Of a DNA stretch of 27,267 nt, positions 1 to 8,016 are shown piece by piece. Positions within the stretch are counted from its first letter, which is position 1. Every line of letters starts with the position of its first letter. The stretch is taken from assembly GCA_964437445.1 (NCBI GenBank), contig CAYTGR010000060.1:1-27267 (forward strand). Direction: 5' to 3'. The translations under genes were made by a program, and so were the position numbers. The notes beneath the pieces were generated by a model. It saw only the letters and a program-made list of their open reading frames with translations, ran no database searches and had not been told where the DNA came from. This DNA comes from CAYTGR01 sp964437445. Its GTDB lineage: Bacteria > Chloroflexota > Anaerolineae > B4-G1 > SLSP01.

Positions 1-2
1 TT

Positions 3-104
3 CGTCTCGGCTTGGATTGGATTCACTACGCCCTGAAACGCAATCTCGACTTTGAACCTACATTTCACCTGCAATTCAGGGAGTCATTAGCTAATGTACG
101 GTAG
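3..104 (+). CDS. C-terminal end of an unidentified ORF cut by the window edge
   Basis: An open frame enters from the left edge and stops with TAG at 102-104, giving 33 residues that begin RLGLDWIHYALKR and end ESLANVR. The amphipathic, helix-like composition is protein-like, but there is too little to assign a family. It is the only plus-strand candidate near the minus-strand transport operon and converges on it. It could also be chance open frame. Confidence 0.3.
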   Translation, partial: RLGLDWIHYALKRNLDFEPTFHLQFRESLANVR

Positions 105-136
105 AGAAATGTGGCGCAAACTTTAGTTCGCAGCTT

Positions 137-943
137 TTACACGAGCCGCCAGACCAGCAACAGTCCCCCGCCGGCGACCGCCAGTGCCAGCAATTCCCAA
201 TCCAGCCGCGTTAATATCAGGTGGCGGTAAGGGCGCCGGTGCGGTGAATCAAACCCGCGCGCGTGGGCGGCCTCGGTCATTGCCCAGGCGCGGCGTGTGG
301 TCATCATCACCGCCGGGACAGAGAGCGCGACCCAATCGCCCAATTGGGTCAGCAGCGCCCGCCAGCTCGCCGGCGGCGACCAGACGCCACGCGCCTGTTG
401 CGCCTCACGGAGTGCATGCCATTCCTCTTCAATAAGTGCCAGACTTTGGAAGGCCAGACTGACGCTGAAGGTGTAGCGGTAAGGGACACGCAGCCACTCC
501 AGTGCCAGGCGCAGTTCGCCCGGCGTTGTTGTGGCGAAGAAGAGTGTAAAGGTCCCGCTCAGCAATGTCAGCCGCAGTATGATCGTCGCCGCCAGCTCCA
601 GGGAAACGACCCACCAATCCATCACGAAAATTGCCAGCAGCACCCACTTGAGCCGCCAGACCTGCCGCGCCGCCAGGGGTAGCAGGCGTCCCCACAGCAG
701 CAACAGCGCATAGAGCGCCAGTGCCGCCGCGATCTGCGCTAACGGCAGCATCACCATTAGCGAAAAGCCCAGGCTTAGTGCCAGCTTCACGCGCGGATCT
801 ACCTGGTGCAGCGGAGAATCAGCCACGGTCGCCAGCCGCGTGGTCACAACACCCCGCCGTGCTTCGCCCCGCGCCGGTGACTTCAATCCGCCACTCTCGG
901 GACTTGAATCCACGGCGGCACCCATAATCCCAGGCGCGCCCAC
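137..943 (-). CDS. ecfT: ECF transporter transmembrane coupling protein EcfT (CbiQ family)
   Basis: Predicted EcfT, the membrane scaffold that links the two ATPase domains of an energy-coupling factor transporter to a substrate-binding S component. Hydrophobic segments lie at about residues 52-84, 98-140 and 245-267. The two cytoplasmic A-R-G motifs of the family are visible, EAQQARG (ARG at 184-186) and EAAHARG (ARG at 228-230); these helices sit in the grooves of the ATPases. The gene overlaps the end of the dual ATPase gene by 61 bp if the first ATG is used. A GTG at about residue 32 (near 850) would remove the overlap, and the first 35 residues look unlike the family, so the true start is uncertain. 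No S component is visible, so the substrate cannot be read. Confidence 0.85.
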   Translation of the reverse strand: MGAPGIMGAAVDSSPESGGLKSPARGEARRGVVTTRLATVADSPLHQVDPRVKLALSLGFSLMVMLPLAQIAAALALYALLLLWGRLLPLAARQVWRLKWVLLAIFVMDWWVVSLELAATIILRLTLLSGTFTLFFATTTPGELRLALEWLRVPYRYTFSVSLAFQSLALIEEEWHALREAQQARGVWSPPASWRALLTQLGDWVALSVPAVMMTTRRAWAMTEAAHARGFDSPHRRPYRHLILTRLDWELLALAVAGGGLLLVWRLV

Positions 944-2325
944 GGCGCTGGATCGCGGAACAGTTGCGCCGGTGGGCCAGCGGCAACTATTCCTTCTGGG
1001 CCTAACAGCAACAGACGATCAGCCTGCGCTGCCAGCGCGAGGTCGTGCGTCGTCACGACCACCAGCCGCCCGGCCGCGGTCAGGTCGCGCGCCAGCTGGG
1101 CCAACATCGCTTTGTGGGCTGCATCCTGTCCCAGTGATGGCTCATCCAGCAGCACCCCGTCACGGGGTTGCCGCAGCAACACGGCGGCCAGCGCAACCCG
1201 CTTTTTCTCACCCTCGCTGAACAACAGGGGCGGTGTCGCCTCGTAGCGGGTCAGGCCGAGCACCGCCAGCAGGTACGTATAGAGCGCCTCATCTACTAGC
1301 GGAAGCCGATAATGGAGCTCTTCACGCACAGAAGCATTGAAGAGCTGCAGTTCCGCATTTTGGAAAACCAGCCCGAACGCGGGCCGCCCTTCTTCCACCG
1401 CAATATGTCCCTCGTACTTTTGCAGCCCGGCCAGGGCTCGCAGCAACGTTGTTTTGCCGACGCCGTTGCGTCCAACAATCGCCAGGAACTCGCCGCCCTG
1501 TGCGTTGAAGCTGATCTCACGCAGCACCGGCCGCCCGCCCAGCCGCACTGTCACCCCTTCCACTGTCAGCGTGAACGGGGCACGTGGCGCCAGTTTTTCA
1601 CCGTGCCCGCTCTCAGCCCTGTTGACCTGTTGATTCGCTAATTCGTTGATCTGTTGATCCGTTGATCTGCCCAACTGCACTGTCTGCAGGGCGGGCAGCT
1701 CCTTCAAATATTCAGTCCGGTGTTCGCCGATGATCACCGTCGTGCCGGCAAGCGCCACCGCGGTCAAATCGACGACCAGCTGTGCCGCTGCCGTCGTATC
1801 CAGCATGGAGAGCGGCTCATCCAGCACCAGCACGGGTGGCTGGCGCGCCATGATCGCCGCCAGCGCCACCTTCTGCTGTTCACCGCCGGAGAGTGTCTGC
1901 GGCGCGCGTTGGCGCAGTGACTCCAGTCCAAACTGCGTCACGACTGCCTCCACGCGCTTGCGGATCGCTGCTGGCGGCAGCCCTAAGTTCTCCAGCCCGA
2001 AAACGAGTTCTTCTTCCACCGACGTCGCCAACATCTGTCCCGCCGGATTCTGAAAGACCATCCCGGCGCGCTCGGCCAGCCGCCAGAGCGGCGTTTCCGT
2101 TGTGTGTAATCCATCCAACCAAACTGCGCCGTGGAGCTCGCCATGATAAAGGTGTGGGATTAAGCCAGTGAGACAACGCGCCAACGTGGATTTGCCGCAG
2201 CCCGACGGACCCGTGATAACAACACATTCGCCCGGCGCTGCCGCGAGCGAAGTCGGCGACAGACCGTGGTCATGCTGCGGGTAGCGGAAAGCCACCTGTT
2301 CGGCACAAACTGACGGTACCATCAT
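883..2325 (-). CDS. ECF-type ABC transporter ATPase, two fused ATP-binding domains (EcfA-EcfA')
   Basis: A single chain with two complete ABC ATPase domains that would power the neighbouring EcfT. Domain 1: Walker A GPSGCGKST (39-47), signature LSGGEQQ (145-151), Walker B VLVLDEP (165-171), switch His 202. Domain 2: Walker A GRNGVGKTT (285-293), a divergent signature FSEGEKKR (369-376), Walker B VLLDEP (391-396), His 427. The linker between them (about residues 221-240) is encoded by an octanucleotide tandem repeat. The ATG at 2325 follows directly on the TAG of the upstream gene, so the two are probably translationally coupled. Fused ECF ATPases are known in several bacterial groups; pairing with EcfT makes the ECF assignment firm, while the cargo is unknown. 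Confidence 0.92.
   Translation of the reverse strand: MMVPSVCAEQVAFRYPQHDHGLSPTSLAAAPGECVVITGPSGCGKSTLARCLTGLIPHLYHGELHGAVWLDGLHTTETPLWRLAERAGMVFQNPAGQMLATSVEEELVFGLENLGLPPAAIRKRVEAVVTQFGLESLRQRAPQTLSGGEQQKVALAAIMARQPPVLVLDEPLSMLDTTAAAQLVVDLTAVALAGTTVIIGEHRTEYLKELPALQTVQLGRSTDQQINELANQQVNRAESGHGEKLAPRAPFTLTVEGVTVRLGGRPVLREISFNAQGGEFLAIVGRNGVGKTTLLRALAGLQKYEGHIAVEEGRPAFGLVFQNAELQLFNASVREELHYRLPLVDEALYTYLLAVLGLTRYEATPPLLFSEGEKKRVALAAVLLRQPRDGVLLDEPSLGQDAAHKAMLAQLARDLTAAGRLVVVTTHDLALAAQADRLLLLGPEGIVAAGPPAQLFRDPAPWARLGLWVPPWIQVPRVAD
1621..1668. repeat. Octanucleotide tandem repeat inside the ATPase gene
   Basis: Six consecutive 8-bp units on the plus strand: GTTGACCT, GTTGATTC, GCTAATTC, GTTGATCT, GTTGATCC, GTTGATCT. 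Together they are 48 bp, which keeps the reading frame, and encode a polar Gln/Asn-rich stretch (DQQINELANQQVN) in the linker between the two ATPase domains. Confidence 0.8.
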
Positions 2326-3012
2326 CTAATCCAGTTTCAGCGGTGTCCAGTATTCGCCATTCCAGGTGACGACCGCCACCGGGCACCCGCCGCGCCGGGC
2401 CGGGCGCAGCTTGTCGGTCAGGATCAGCCCCTTGGTCACCGGCTCCCCCTCCGGCGTCTGCACGACAACGATCCCCGCTGCCAGTAGTGCCGCCACTGGC
2501 TGCAGCCCGGTCAACTTGCGGCTGCAGCCCACCTGCACATAACGCCCGGCCTCACCGCTGGCGGTCAGCCCCACCGCGGCCAGTGCGCCGATGACGCCGT
2601 CCTCGGTGCCGCCCAGACCCATGAGCACCAGGCCGTACTCCGCCGCCAGCGCGCGCGCCTCTGCCTGCGTGACCAGCTCACACTGGGCACGGCGGCCAAA
2701 GTCGCTGATGGTAGCAGGCACGGTCTCTGCCACGCAGAGGCCGGGGTCACTGCCGGGCACAAACTGAGCTACCATGAAGGCCTGCACTTGTTCCAATAAA
2801 GCAGAAATATGGTTAACTGCTGTACTGTTCAATATCAACGCGGCGCTGCTGTTGTTTTTCGTACAGGGGACCCGTGGATCCACCAAGAGCTGCTGGCGCA
2901 CCACGCCGAGCACTTCATACGTCGCTGCCAGCTCAGCGGCCAGACTGCGGGCCAGATGGCCGGTGCCGGGTATGTCAATCTGATCTGTATCATCCAATCC
3001 GATAAAAATCAT
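2326..3012 (-). CDS. TiaS-like (COG1571-type) N-terminal domain protein, function unknown
   Basis: A 228-residue soluble protein whose start, IGLDDTD (residues 4-10) followed by GTGHLARSL, matches the ATP/substrate-binding opening of TiaS, the archaeal tRNA(Ile2) 2-agmatinylcytidine synthetase. It is far shorter than TiaS (about 400 residues) and I see no zinc-ribbon or OB-like C-terminal region, so it should not be assumed to modify tRNA; bacteria normally use TilS-made lysidine for that tRNA. It ends exactly where the ECF ATPase begins, so it is co-transcribed and probably coupled with the ECF transporter genes. It could be an enzyme acting on the imported compound. The family resemblance is fairly clear, the role is not. 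Confidence 0.6.
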   Translation of the reverse strand: MIFIGLDDTDQIDIPGTGHLARSLAAELAATYEVLGVVRQQLLVDPRVPCTKNNSSAALILNSTAVNHISALLEQVQAFMVAQFVPGSDPGLCVAETVPATISDFGRRAQCELVTQAEARALAAEYGLVLMGLGGTEDGVIGALAAVGLTASGEAGRYVQVGCSRKLTGLQPVAALLAAGIVVVQTPEGEPVTKGLILTDKLRPARRGGCPVAVVTWNGEYWTPLKLD

Positions 3013-3060
3013 CAGGGTTCCTTTGTTCTTGTAGCTAATTTGTCGTTAAGCTTCCCCTGT

Positions 3061-3124
3061 TTTGACCACGGACTACCAGCCACCGGAGCAAACCGTCCTC
3101 TGCTGTCCGTTGTCTGTGGTCAAA
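3061..3124. repeat. Intergenic inverted repeat, 9-bp arms
   Basis: TTTGACCAC (3061-3069) and GTGGTCAAA (3116-3124) form perfect outer arms, and CGGAC (3069-3073) with GTCCG (3105-3109) pair inside. The element directly abuts the stop codon of the wtpB-like gene and fills much of the gap before the TiaS-like gene. A related half (TTTGACCAC at 5015-5023) lies ahead of wtpA. It looks like a dispersed intergenic repeat; the U tract of a classical terminator is missing. Confidence 0.55.
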
Positions 3125-3910
3125 TCAGGAATCTGATTCTACCTGCTCCGGCCCGACGAGCAAGAAGCGCAGCAGCACAAAAACGACCAGCGCCGCCAGG
3201 ATCAACAGCACAGCAACCGGCGTCGCCGCGCGCAGGCCGAAGCCGGCGAACCGCTCGTAGACCAGCGCCGGCATGATCTTAGGATGGTAGGCCAGGATGA
3301 CCACCGCACCGAACTCACTGATGCTGCGTCCCCACATCATCATCGCGCCGGCCACGATCCCCCGTGCCGCCAGGGGCAACGTCACGTAGCGGAAGGCCTG
3401 CCAGCGGGTCGCCCCTAACGTCTCAGCCACCCGCTCCAGCTCCGGATCCACGGCCGCAAATGCCTCCTGCGCCGCCGTCACCAGGAAGGGCAGGCTGACA
3501 AAGAGCATCCCGACGACGATGCCGGGCAGGTTGTCCACGAAACGGAGCCCCACCGCACCTAGCGCCCGCCCCAGCGGCGCTTCTTGTCCAAAGACCATGA
3601 GCAGCGCAATGCCGGCCGCCGTGTGCGGCACGACCACCGGCAGCTGGATCAACCCTTCTATCCACCGTTTGCCAGGGAAGGCGTGGCGGGCCAGCAGGTA
3701 AGCCAGCGGGACGCCAGTGCACAGCGCCAGGGCCGTCGCCCACGACGCCGCGTAGAAGGTCACCCCCAGTGCGTCGAGGATTTCGGGGTCGGCGAGGGCC
3801 CCCCAAAGCGTGGCAGGTGTCGTCCTCAACAACGTGCTGATCAAGGGAAGCAGGATGAAAGAGAGCAGCAAGACTCCCAGTACTGCAAAGGTCAACGTTA
3901 GCCAGTTCAT
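3125..3910 (-). CDS. wtpB: Molybdate/tungstate ABC transporter permease (WtpB/ModB family)
   Basis: Inner-membrane permease with about six hydrophobic segments. The cytoplasmic EAA loop that docks the ATPase is at residues 161-180 (AETLGATRWQAF), followed by GRSISEFGAVVIL (194-206), a stretch typical of molybdate, tungstate and sulfate permeases. Its ATG (3910) overlaps the stop of the binding-protein gene by 4 bp (ATGA), which supports translational coupling with wtpA. In typical loci a wtpC or modC ATPase follows; here the next genes are a TiaS-like protein and ECF components, so the ATPase must come from elsewhere or be shared. Metal specificity (W over Mo) is inferred from neighbours. Confidence 0.88.
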   Translation of the reverse strand: MNWLTLTFAVLGVLLLSFILLPLISTLLRTTPATLWGALADPEILDALGVTFYAASWATALALCTGVPLAYLLARHAFPGKRWIEGLIQLPVVVPHTAAGIALLMVFGQEAPLGRALGAVGLRFVDNLPGIVVGMLFVSLPFLVTAAQEAFAAVDPELERVAETLGATRWQAFRYVTLPLAARGIVAGAMMMWGRSISEFGAVVILAYHPKIMPALVYERFAGFGLRAATPVAVLLILAALVVFVLLRFLLVGPEQVESDS

Positions 3911-4971
3911 GGCAGTGGCACACAGAGCGATTGAAGCGCCGCCGGCAACTGTTCTACCCCGTCGGCCTGCGGCGGTGTGATGAGCGGCTGGTAATTCTCG
4001 GTGAAGATCCGCTGTCCTTCCGGTCCCAGCAGATAGGTGACGAAATCGACCGCAGCCTTAGGCTGGGGCGCGTTCGTCGGGACGGTGACGCCGTAGCCGA
4101 TCACCTCACCGCGAAAGACCGGCTTGATCGAGAGGAAACGTTGGAAATCCATTTGTACGTCCACCGTGGCGTAATTTGCCGCATCCGCTTTCTCGCCCAG
4201 GTTCACCGCGTCGGGCAGGGAAAGCAGCTGGAAGCCGTGCTGCTGAATGACGCTCTCGTACTCAAAGGCGTAGTCCAGGTCGCCCGATTCCAGTAGTGCA
4301 ATCAACGCGACGCTGGAGCCACGCACGACAATCCCTGAATCCGGTTTGGCCTCCACAATCTCCGGGATGTAGATCACCCAGCGGTTGCCTTCCTGCCGCA
4401 CCGTGATGGAGGTCTTAAAACGGTCCATGATCATGTTTTCAAAGATCAACGGTTTGCCGTAAGCTGCTTCGGCCAGCTGGAGCACCATCAACGCACGGTA
4501 GCCAGAGGCGTCAAAGCGTGGGTCGGCCAGCCCGATCTGCACGTCGGGCCGGGCAATGACCTGATACCAGTTCTCAGCACTGAGCTCGTCGGCGTACTTG
4601 CTGTCAGGGCGATAGGCCAGGCCGAGCCGGTTGGTGGCAAATTTGACATACCAGCTGGCGTAGGGCTCCTCCGTATCGGGGATAGTCGTGGCATACATGA
4701 GCATGGGGATCAGTGCCGCGTCAGCGGTGACCACCACATCGGTCGGCTCGTGGATCTCGGTCACATGCCGGATCACCTGGATGCTGCCGTGTGCCTCTAC
4801 CTGAAGATCAATCTCCGGATGCTCTGCCTCGTAAGCCTTTTCCAATGCGTCAAACGGGATCATCATGCTGCTGGCGATCAACACGCGCACCGGCGTTTTC
4901 TCTACTGGCCGAGGTGTGCAACCAGCCAGCAATAGCAATCCCAGCACCAATCCCAGGCGATAGAGTTTCAT
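3907..4971 (-). CDS. wtpA: Tungstate/molybdate-binding lipoprotein (WtpA family)
   Basis: Extracytoplasmic binding protein that delivers tungstate or molybdate to WtpB. I place the start at 4971 (MKLYRLG) rather than the longer frame from 5013, because this gives a proper lipoprotein signal peptide with lipobox LLAGC about 18 residues in, and a purine-rich GTGAGG sits just upstream. The mature part has the family pattern: an ASSMMIPFDALEKAYE opening for oxyanion binding, DVVVTADAALIPM, and GLADPRFDASGYRAL, which matches the WtpA signature region. The stop overlaps the permease start. The 187-bp gap behind tupA holds repeats and could carry its own promoter, which I could not identify. Confidence 0.88.
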   Translation of the reverse strand: MKLYRLGLVLGLLLLAGCTPRPVEKTPVRVLIASSMMIPFDALEKAYEAEHPEIDLQVEAHGSIQVIRHVTEIHEPTDVVVTADAALIPMLMYATTIPDTEEPYASWYVKFATNRLGLAYRPDSKYADELSAENWYQVIARPDVQIGLADPRFDASGYRALMVLQLAEAAYGKPLIFENMIMDRFKTSITVRQEGNRWVIYIPEIVEAKPDSGIVVRGSSVALIALLESGDLDYAFEYESVIQQHGFQLLSLPDAVNLGEKADAANYATVDVQMDFQRFLSIKPVFRGEVIGYGVTVPTNAPQPKAAVDFVTYLLGPEGQRIFTENYQPLITPPQADGVEQLPAALQSLCVPLP

Positions 4972-5158
4972 AGGCCTCACTCGTTCCTTTGGCGGCCTGA
5001 TTTGCTGCCGCACTTTTGACCACTGACCGCGGAGCTCACTGCTTGCTATGGGGGGCGTCCGTGGTCTCTTGGCACGAACAAACCGCCGACCCGACCACGA
5101 GCTACCTCAAATGGCGGTTGGCGGTCAACGGTCGGCGGTTATGCCATCCGGCGGGAAA
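4972..5158. other. Intergenic gap with repeat hairpin
   Basis: No gene is seen. It contains TTTGACCAC (5015-5023), shared with the inverted repeat at 3061-3124, and an 11-bp perfect inverted repeat, AACCGCCGACC (5081-5091) against GGTCGGCGGTT (5130-5140). The minus-strand ribosome-binding region of wtpA is at its left edge. Confidence 0.5.
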
Positions 5159-6484
5159 CTACTTCAGTTGCAGTTCAATGACACCTTTGACCTGTACATT
5201 GCCTGGCATCCCCGGCAGCACCGTACTGAAGCCACCCTGGCTGCGGAAGGAGACGATGCAATCCTTGCAGGCCTGCACGTCGGCGAGCGTTATCTCGGCC
5301 GTGAAGCCATCATCGGCGATCATCACCAGCGTCTTGGCCTCTGGCTTGACCCCTGCCAGTTCCAACAGCGTGTTGATCGCCACACCGGTATAAGTTTGGG
5401 TCTCGCCCTTTTTGTTGGTATATTGGGCGTCCGTCGTCGGCATGGCCTTGACCTCAGCCTCGCTCCAGGCCATTTCCTTGTTCACCAGACCGGTCATCTT
5501 CAGCGCGGCGGCTGTTCCGCCTTGCTCCCCACTGGTCGGGACGGCATCCGGGTAGAAGAGCGGCTTGCCGCTCCTGGGATCGGTGAAGGCCGCGATCAAC
5601 GCCTGCGTCTCCGGCGCAACAATCCATTCAATGAATTGCTTTGCGCCCTCGTAGTTGAGGTCCGGGTATTTTGCCGGGTTGACGGCGATGACATGATAGG
5701 GGTTAAAGAGTGTTTTGTCGCCCTCTACCAGGATGGGCAATGTGTAGCCTTCATTGACCCGCGCCAGGTAGGTACCCCGATCGCTCAGCGTGTAGGCATT
5801 TTTCTCCTGAGCCATCGTCAGCACGGCCCCCATACCCTGTCCGGCGGAAATATACCAGTTGGATTCAGCCGTGGGCGTAATGGCAGCCTTGGCCCAAAGG
5901 CTTTTCTCTTTGTTGTGCGTGCCGGAATCATCACCGCGCGAAATGAACATAGATTGTGTCTGGGCGATCTTCAGGAAGGCCTCCACCGCGTTGGTCAGCC
6001 CCTTGATGGCGGCGGGGTCGGCATCCGGCCCGACGATGACGTAGTCATTGTGCATGACGGCCATGCGATCCACACCATAGCCATCGTTGACAAACTTTTC
6101 CTCGGCGCTGGGTGAATGGACCAACAGCACATCGGCGTCCCCGTTCTGCCCCATCTCCATAGCCTGACCACTGCCCACCGCCACGACCTGGACGTCAATG
6201 CCGGTCCTGGTCTTGAAATCGGGCAGCAGGTAATCCAGCAAGCCGGAATCCTGCGTGCTGGTCGTCGTCGCCAGGATCAGCCGTTTGGGGGCCTCGATGG
6301 CGGGCGGGGCTTCGGTCGCCGCAGGTACTTCAGTCGTTGCCGGGGCGACGGTGGTCGTAGGGGCTTCGGTGGTGACTGGCGCGATGGTAGTCGCCGGCGC
6401 TACAGTGGCACCCTGACCACAGGCGCTCAAGAGCGTCGTCACCAGGACTAAAACAGCCAATAATAAAGTCAGTTTGTGATTCAT
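5159..6484 (-). CDS. tupA: TupA-type tungstate-binding lipoprotein fused to a C-terminal molybdopterin-domain-like module
   Basis: Residues 1-22 form a lipoprotein signal (lipobox LSAC, Cys22), followed by a Thr/Ala/Pro-rich tether to about residue 66. Residues 67-305 are a TupA tungstate-binding protein with the diagnostic TTTSTQDSG (73-81), a VGSGQAMEMGQNGDADVLLVHSP-type region and RGDDSGTHNKE. Residues from about 325 to 441 are an added module that matches the C-terminal module of the next gene, including a shared VKPEAKTLVM and a CxxC (406-409) 36 residues from the end. Ordinary TupA ends before this. No tupB or tupC follows. The gene is 26 bp behind its upstream neighbour, so they are one operon. 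The tungstate role of the N-terminal domain is well supported, the job of the extra module unknown. Confidence 0.88.
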   Translation of the reverse strand: MNHKLTLLLAVLVLVTTLLSACGQGATVAPATTIAPVTTEAPTTTVAPATTEVPAATEAPPAIEAPKRLILATTTSTQDSGLLDYLLPDFKTRTGIDVQVVAVGSGQAMEMGQNGDADVLLVHSPSAEEKFVNDGYGVDRMAVMHNDYVIVGPDADPAAIKGLTNAVEAFLKIAQTQSMFISRGDDSGTHNKEKSLWAKAAITPTAESNWYISAGQGMGAVLTMAQEKNAYTLSDRGTYLARVNEGYTLPILVEGDKTLFNPYHVIAVNPAKYPDLNYEGAKQFIEWIVAPETQALIAAFTDPRSGKPLFYPDAVPTSGEQGGTAAALKMTGLVNKEMAWSEAEVKAMPTTDAQYTNKKGETQTYTGVAINTLLELAGVKPEAKTLVMIADDGFTAEITLADVQACKDCIVSFRSQGGFSTVLPGMPGNVQVKGVIELQLK

Positions 6485-6510
6485 AGATTCTCCTCCTTTG
6501 TGGTCTGAGA

Positions 6511-7983
6511 TTACTTGAGCTCCAGCATTACCACGTCTTTGGACCAGAAGTTGCTCTGCATCCCTGGCATGATGGCATTGAGTTTCCCGTCATCGTCAAA
6601 GGTTAGCAGACAGTTGGCGCAGACGCGGACGTCAGCCAGTGCGACTTCGGAGACGTAGCCGTCGCCCGAAGTCATCACCAACGTCTTGGCTTCCGGCTTG
6701 ACCTGTGCCATGTCCAGCAAAGTGTTCAGCTGGATGCCTTTGTATTTCTGCTCTCCCTTTTTGGGATGCTCGGCTGTGACCTTGACCATCTCCATGCCTT
6801 CCAATGCATCCCGGCTTAACCCTAGCGTCACTTTGACCAGGCCGTTGATTGTCAATGCCGCGTTACCGACCGGCATAGCCGGGATAGCGGTCATTTCCGT
6901 CGGCGGGGGCGTCTCAGAGGCAGCGGCCTGCGTTCCCAGGTGCAGCTTGAGAGCCGCAATCTGGCCAGTCATTTCGTTCTTTTGTAAATTGGCACCGACC
7001 AACCGCAGTGGGAAATACTTTTCATCCAGCGGATTGCCGTTGACCAGATGCGCGAGGATGATGTTATTGTTTTTCTTGATCTGGGCACTCTCCAGGGTGA
7101 CGGTGTAGCCATCACGCGCGACCAGCTCTAACAGGTACCCCCGGTCGGCCAGCGCCAGGTTGAACGCGCCGGTGTCGTGCTTGACCTCGTCATCCATCCG
7201 GCCCACAATCACCCAGAGCGGTACACCGCTCCATTCCTGTGCTTTGTCGTCAGTCCAGGTTGCCCCGTGGCAACCCGGCGCGGCGCACGACTCAAAACTG
7301 CCCCGGTCGGTATCATCCACGAAGGCTCCTTCCAGATGCAGCTGCCAATCCTCGGCCAGTGCCTTGATCTCAATCTTGTTGACCCACTTAACCGACCAGT
7401 GACCATCCACCACCTGGTCATTCTTGGGGCTGACGACCACCATGCGTAGGGTGCCATCGGATTTCTGGGGCAACGGTTGGCCGTCCACGGCGTAAGCAAG
7501 AATAACTGTCAACGGGCCTTCGGGCTCAGCCTCGTCGCCAGTGGCCGGGTCATACGCAATAAAGTCACCCTTGAGCGCTTGCGCGTAAGACATCGTCATC
7601 GCGTAACCGTCCTCGGCGACAATGTTGGCGCCTTGATCTTCCTGCAGGCCCCCAATCAGCTCTAACAACGTCTCCAGTGAAACGCCCGTGAATTTGGCCG
7701 GTGGCGTGATCTTGCCGGTACTGCTCTTGATGCCAGCGTACCCTTCCGTCGCCGGGAGCGCCTTGAGCTGTTCCAACGTGAACGATTGGCTCTCAGCGGG
7801 GCCAATCAGCTCCAGCACAACGGGGCCGCTAGCAGTCGCCTCAGTGATGGTCAGCGGGGCAACAGCTGTTGCCGGTGCGGCCGTCGCCGACGCCGGGGGC
7901 GGCGTCGCCTGACCGCACGCGCTTACCATCACAACCATCAACAGCAAACCTAAAAAAAGCAGAACAATTGGATGATGTTTCAT
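6511..7983 (-). CDS. Lipoprotein with three molybdopterin-oxidoreductase-like (SUOX-fold type) modules
   Basis: Lipoprotein signal with lipobox VSAC (Cys23) and an Ala/Thr/Pro tether. Three modules follow: about 54-207 (FTGVSLETLLELIGG, then DGYAMTMSYAQAL), about 211-350 and about 375-490. They resemble the small domains related to the oxidoreductase molybdopterin-binding fold, with a strand-rich layout and the recurring G-V/I-x-L-x-T-L-L signature. Module 2 carries an isolated CAAPGCH (C233, C238, H239), and module 3 ends with a CxxC (455-458) at the same distance from the C-terminus as in the TupA fusion next door. The minus-strand ribosome-binding site CAGGAGAG lies 4-5 nt before the ATG. 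A cofactor is not proven; a structural or metal/pterin-sensing role outside the cell is possible. Confidence 0.75.
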   Translation of the reverse strand: MKHHPIVLLFLGLLLMVVMVSACGQATPPPASATAAPATAVAPLTITEATASGPVVLELIGPAESQSFTLEQLKALPATEGYAGIKSSTGKITPPAKFTGVSLETLLELIGGLQEDQGANIVAEDGYAMTMSYAQALKGDFIAYDPATGDEAEPEGPLTVILAYAVDGQPLPQKSDGTLRMVVVSPKNDQVVDGHWSVKWVNKIEIKALAEDWQLHLEGAFVDDTDRGSFESCAAPGCHGATWTDDKAQEWSGVPLWVIVGRMDDEVKHDTGAFNLALADRGYLLELVARDGYTVTLESAQIKKNNNIILAHLVNGNPLDEKYFPLRLVGANLQKNEMTGQIAALKLHLGTQAAASETPPPTEMTAIPAMPVGNAALTINGLVKVTLGLSRDALEGMEMVKVTAEHPKKGEQKYKGIQLNTLLDMAQVKPEAKTLVMTSGDGYVSEVALADVRVCANCLLTFDDDGKLNAIMPGMQSNFWSKDVVMLELK

Positions 7984-8016
7984 GACTCTCCTGAAAAAAG
8001 GTGATCATTTTCACAG

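Noticed and set aside
5048..6115. A 355-codon open frame on the plus strand
   Set aside because: It is antisense to the tupA fusion gene, has no family resemblance and no ribosome-binding site; its length comes from the GC-rich codon use of the true gene.
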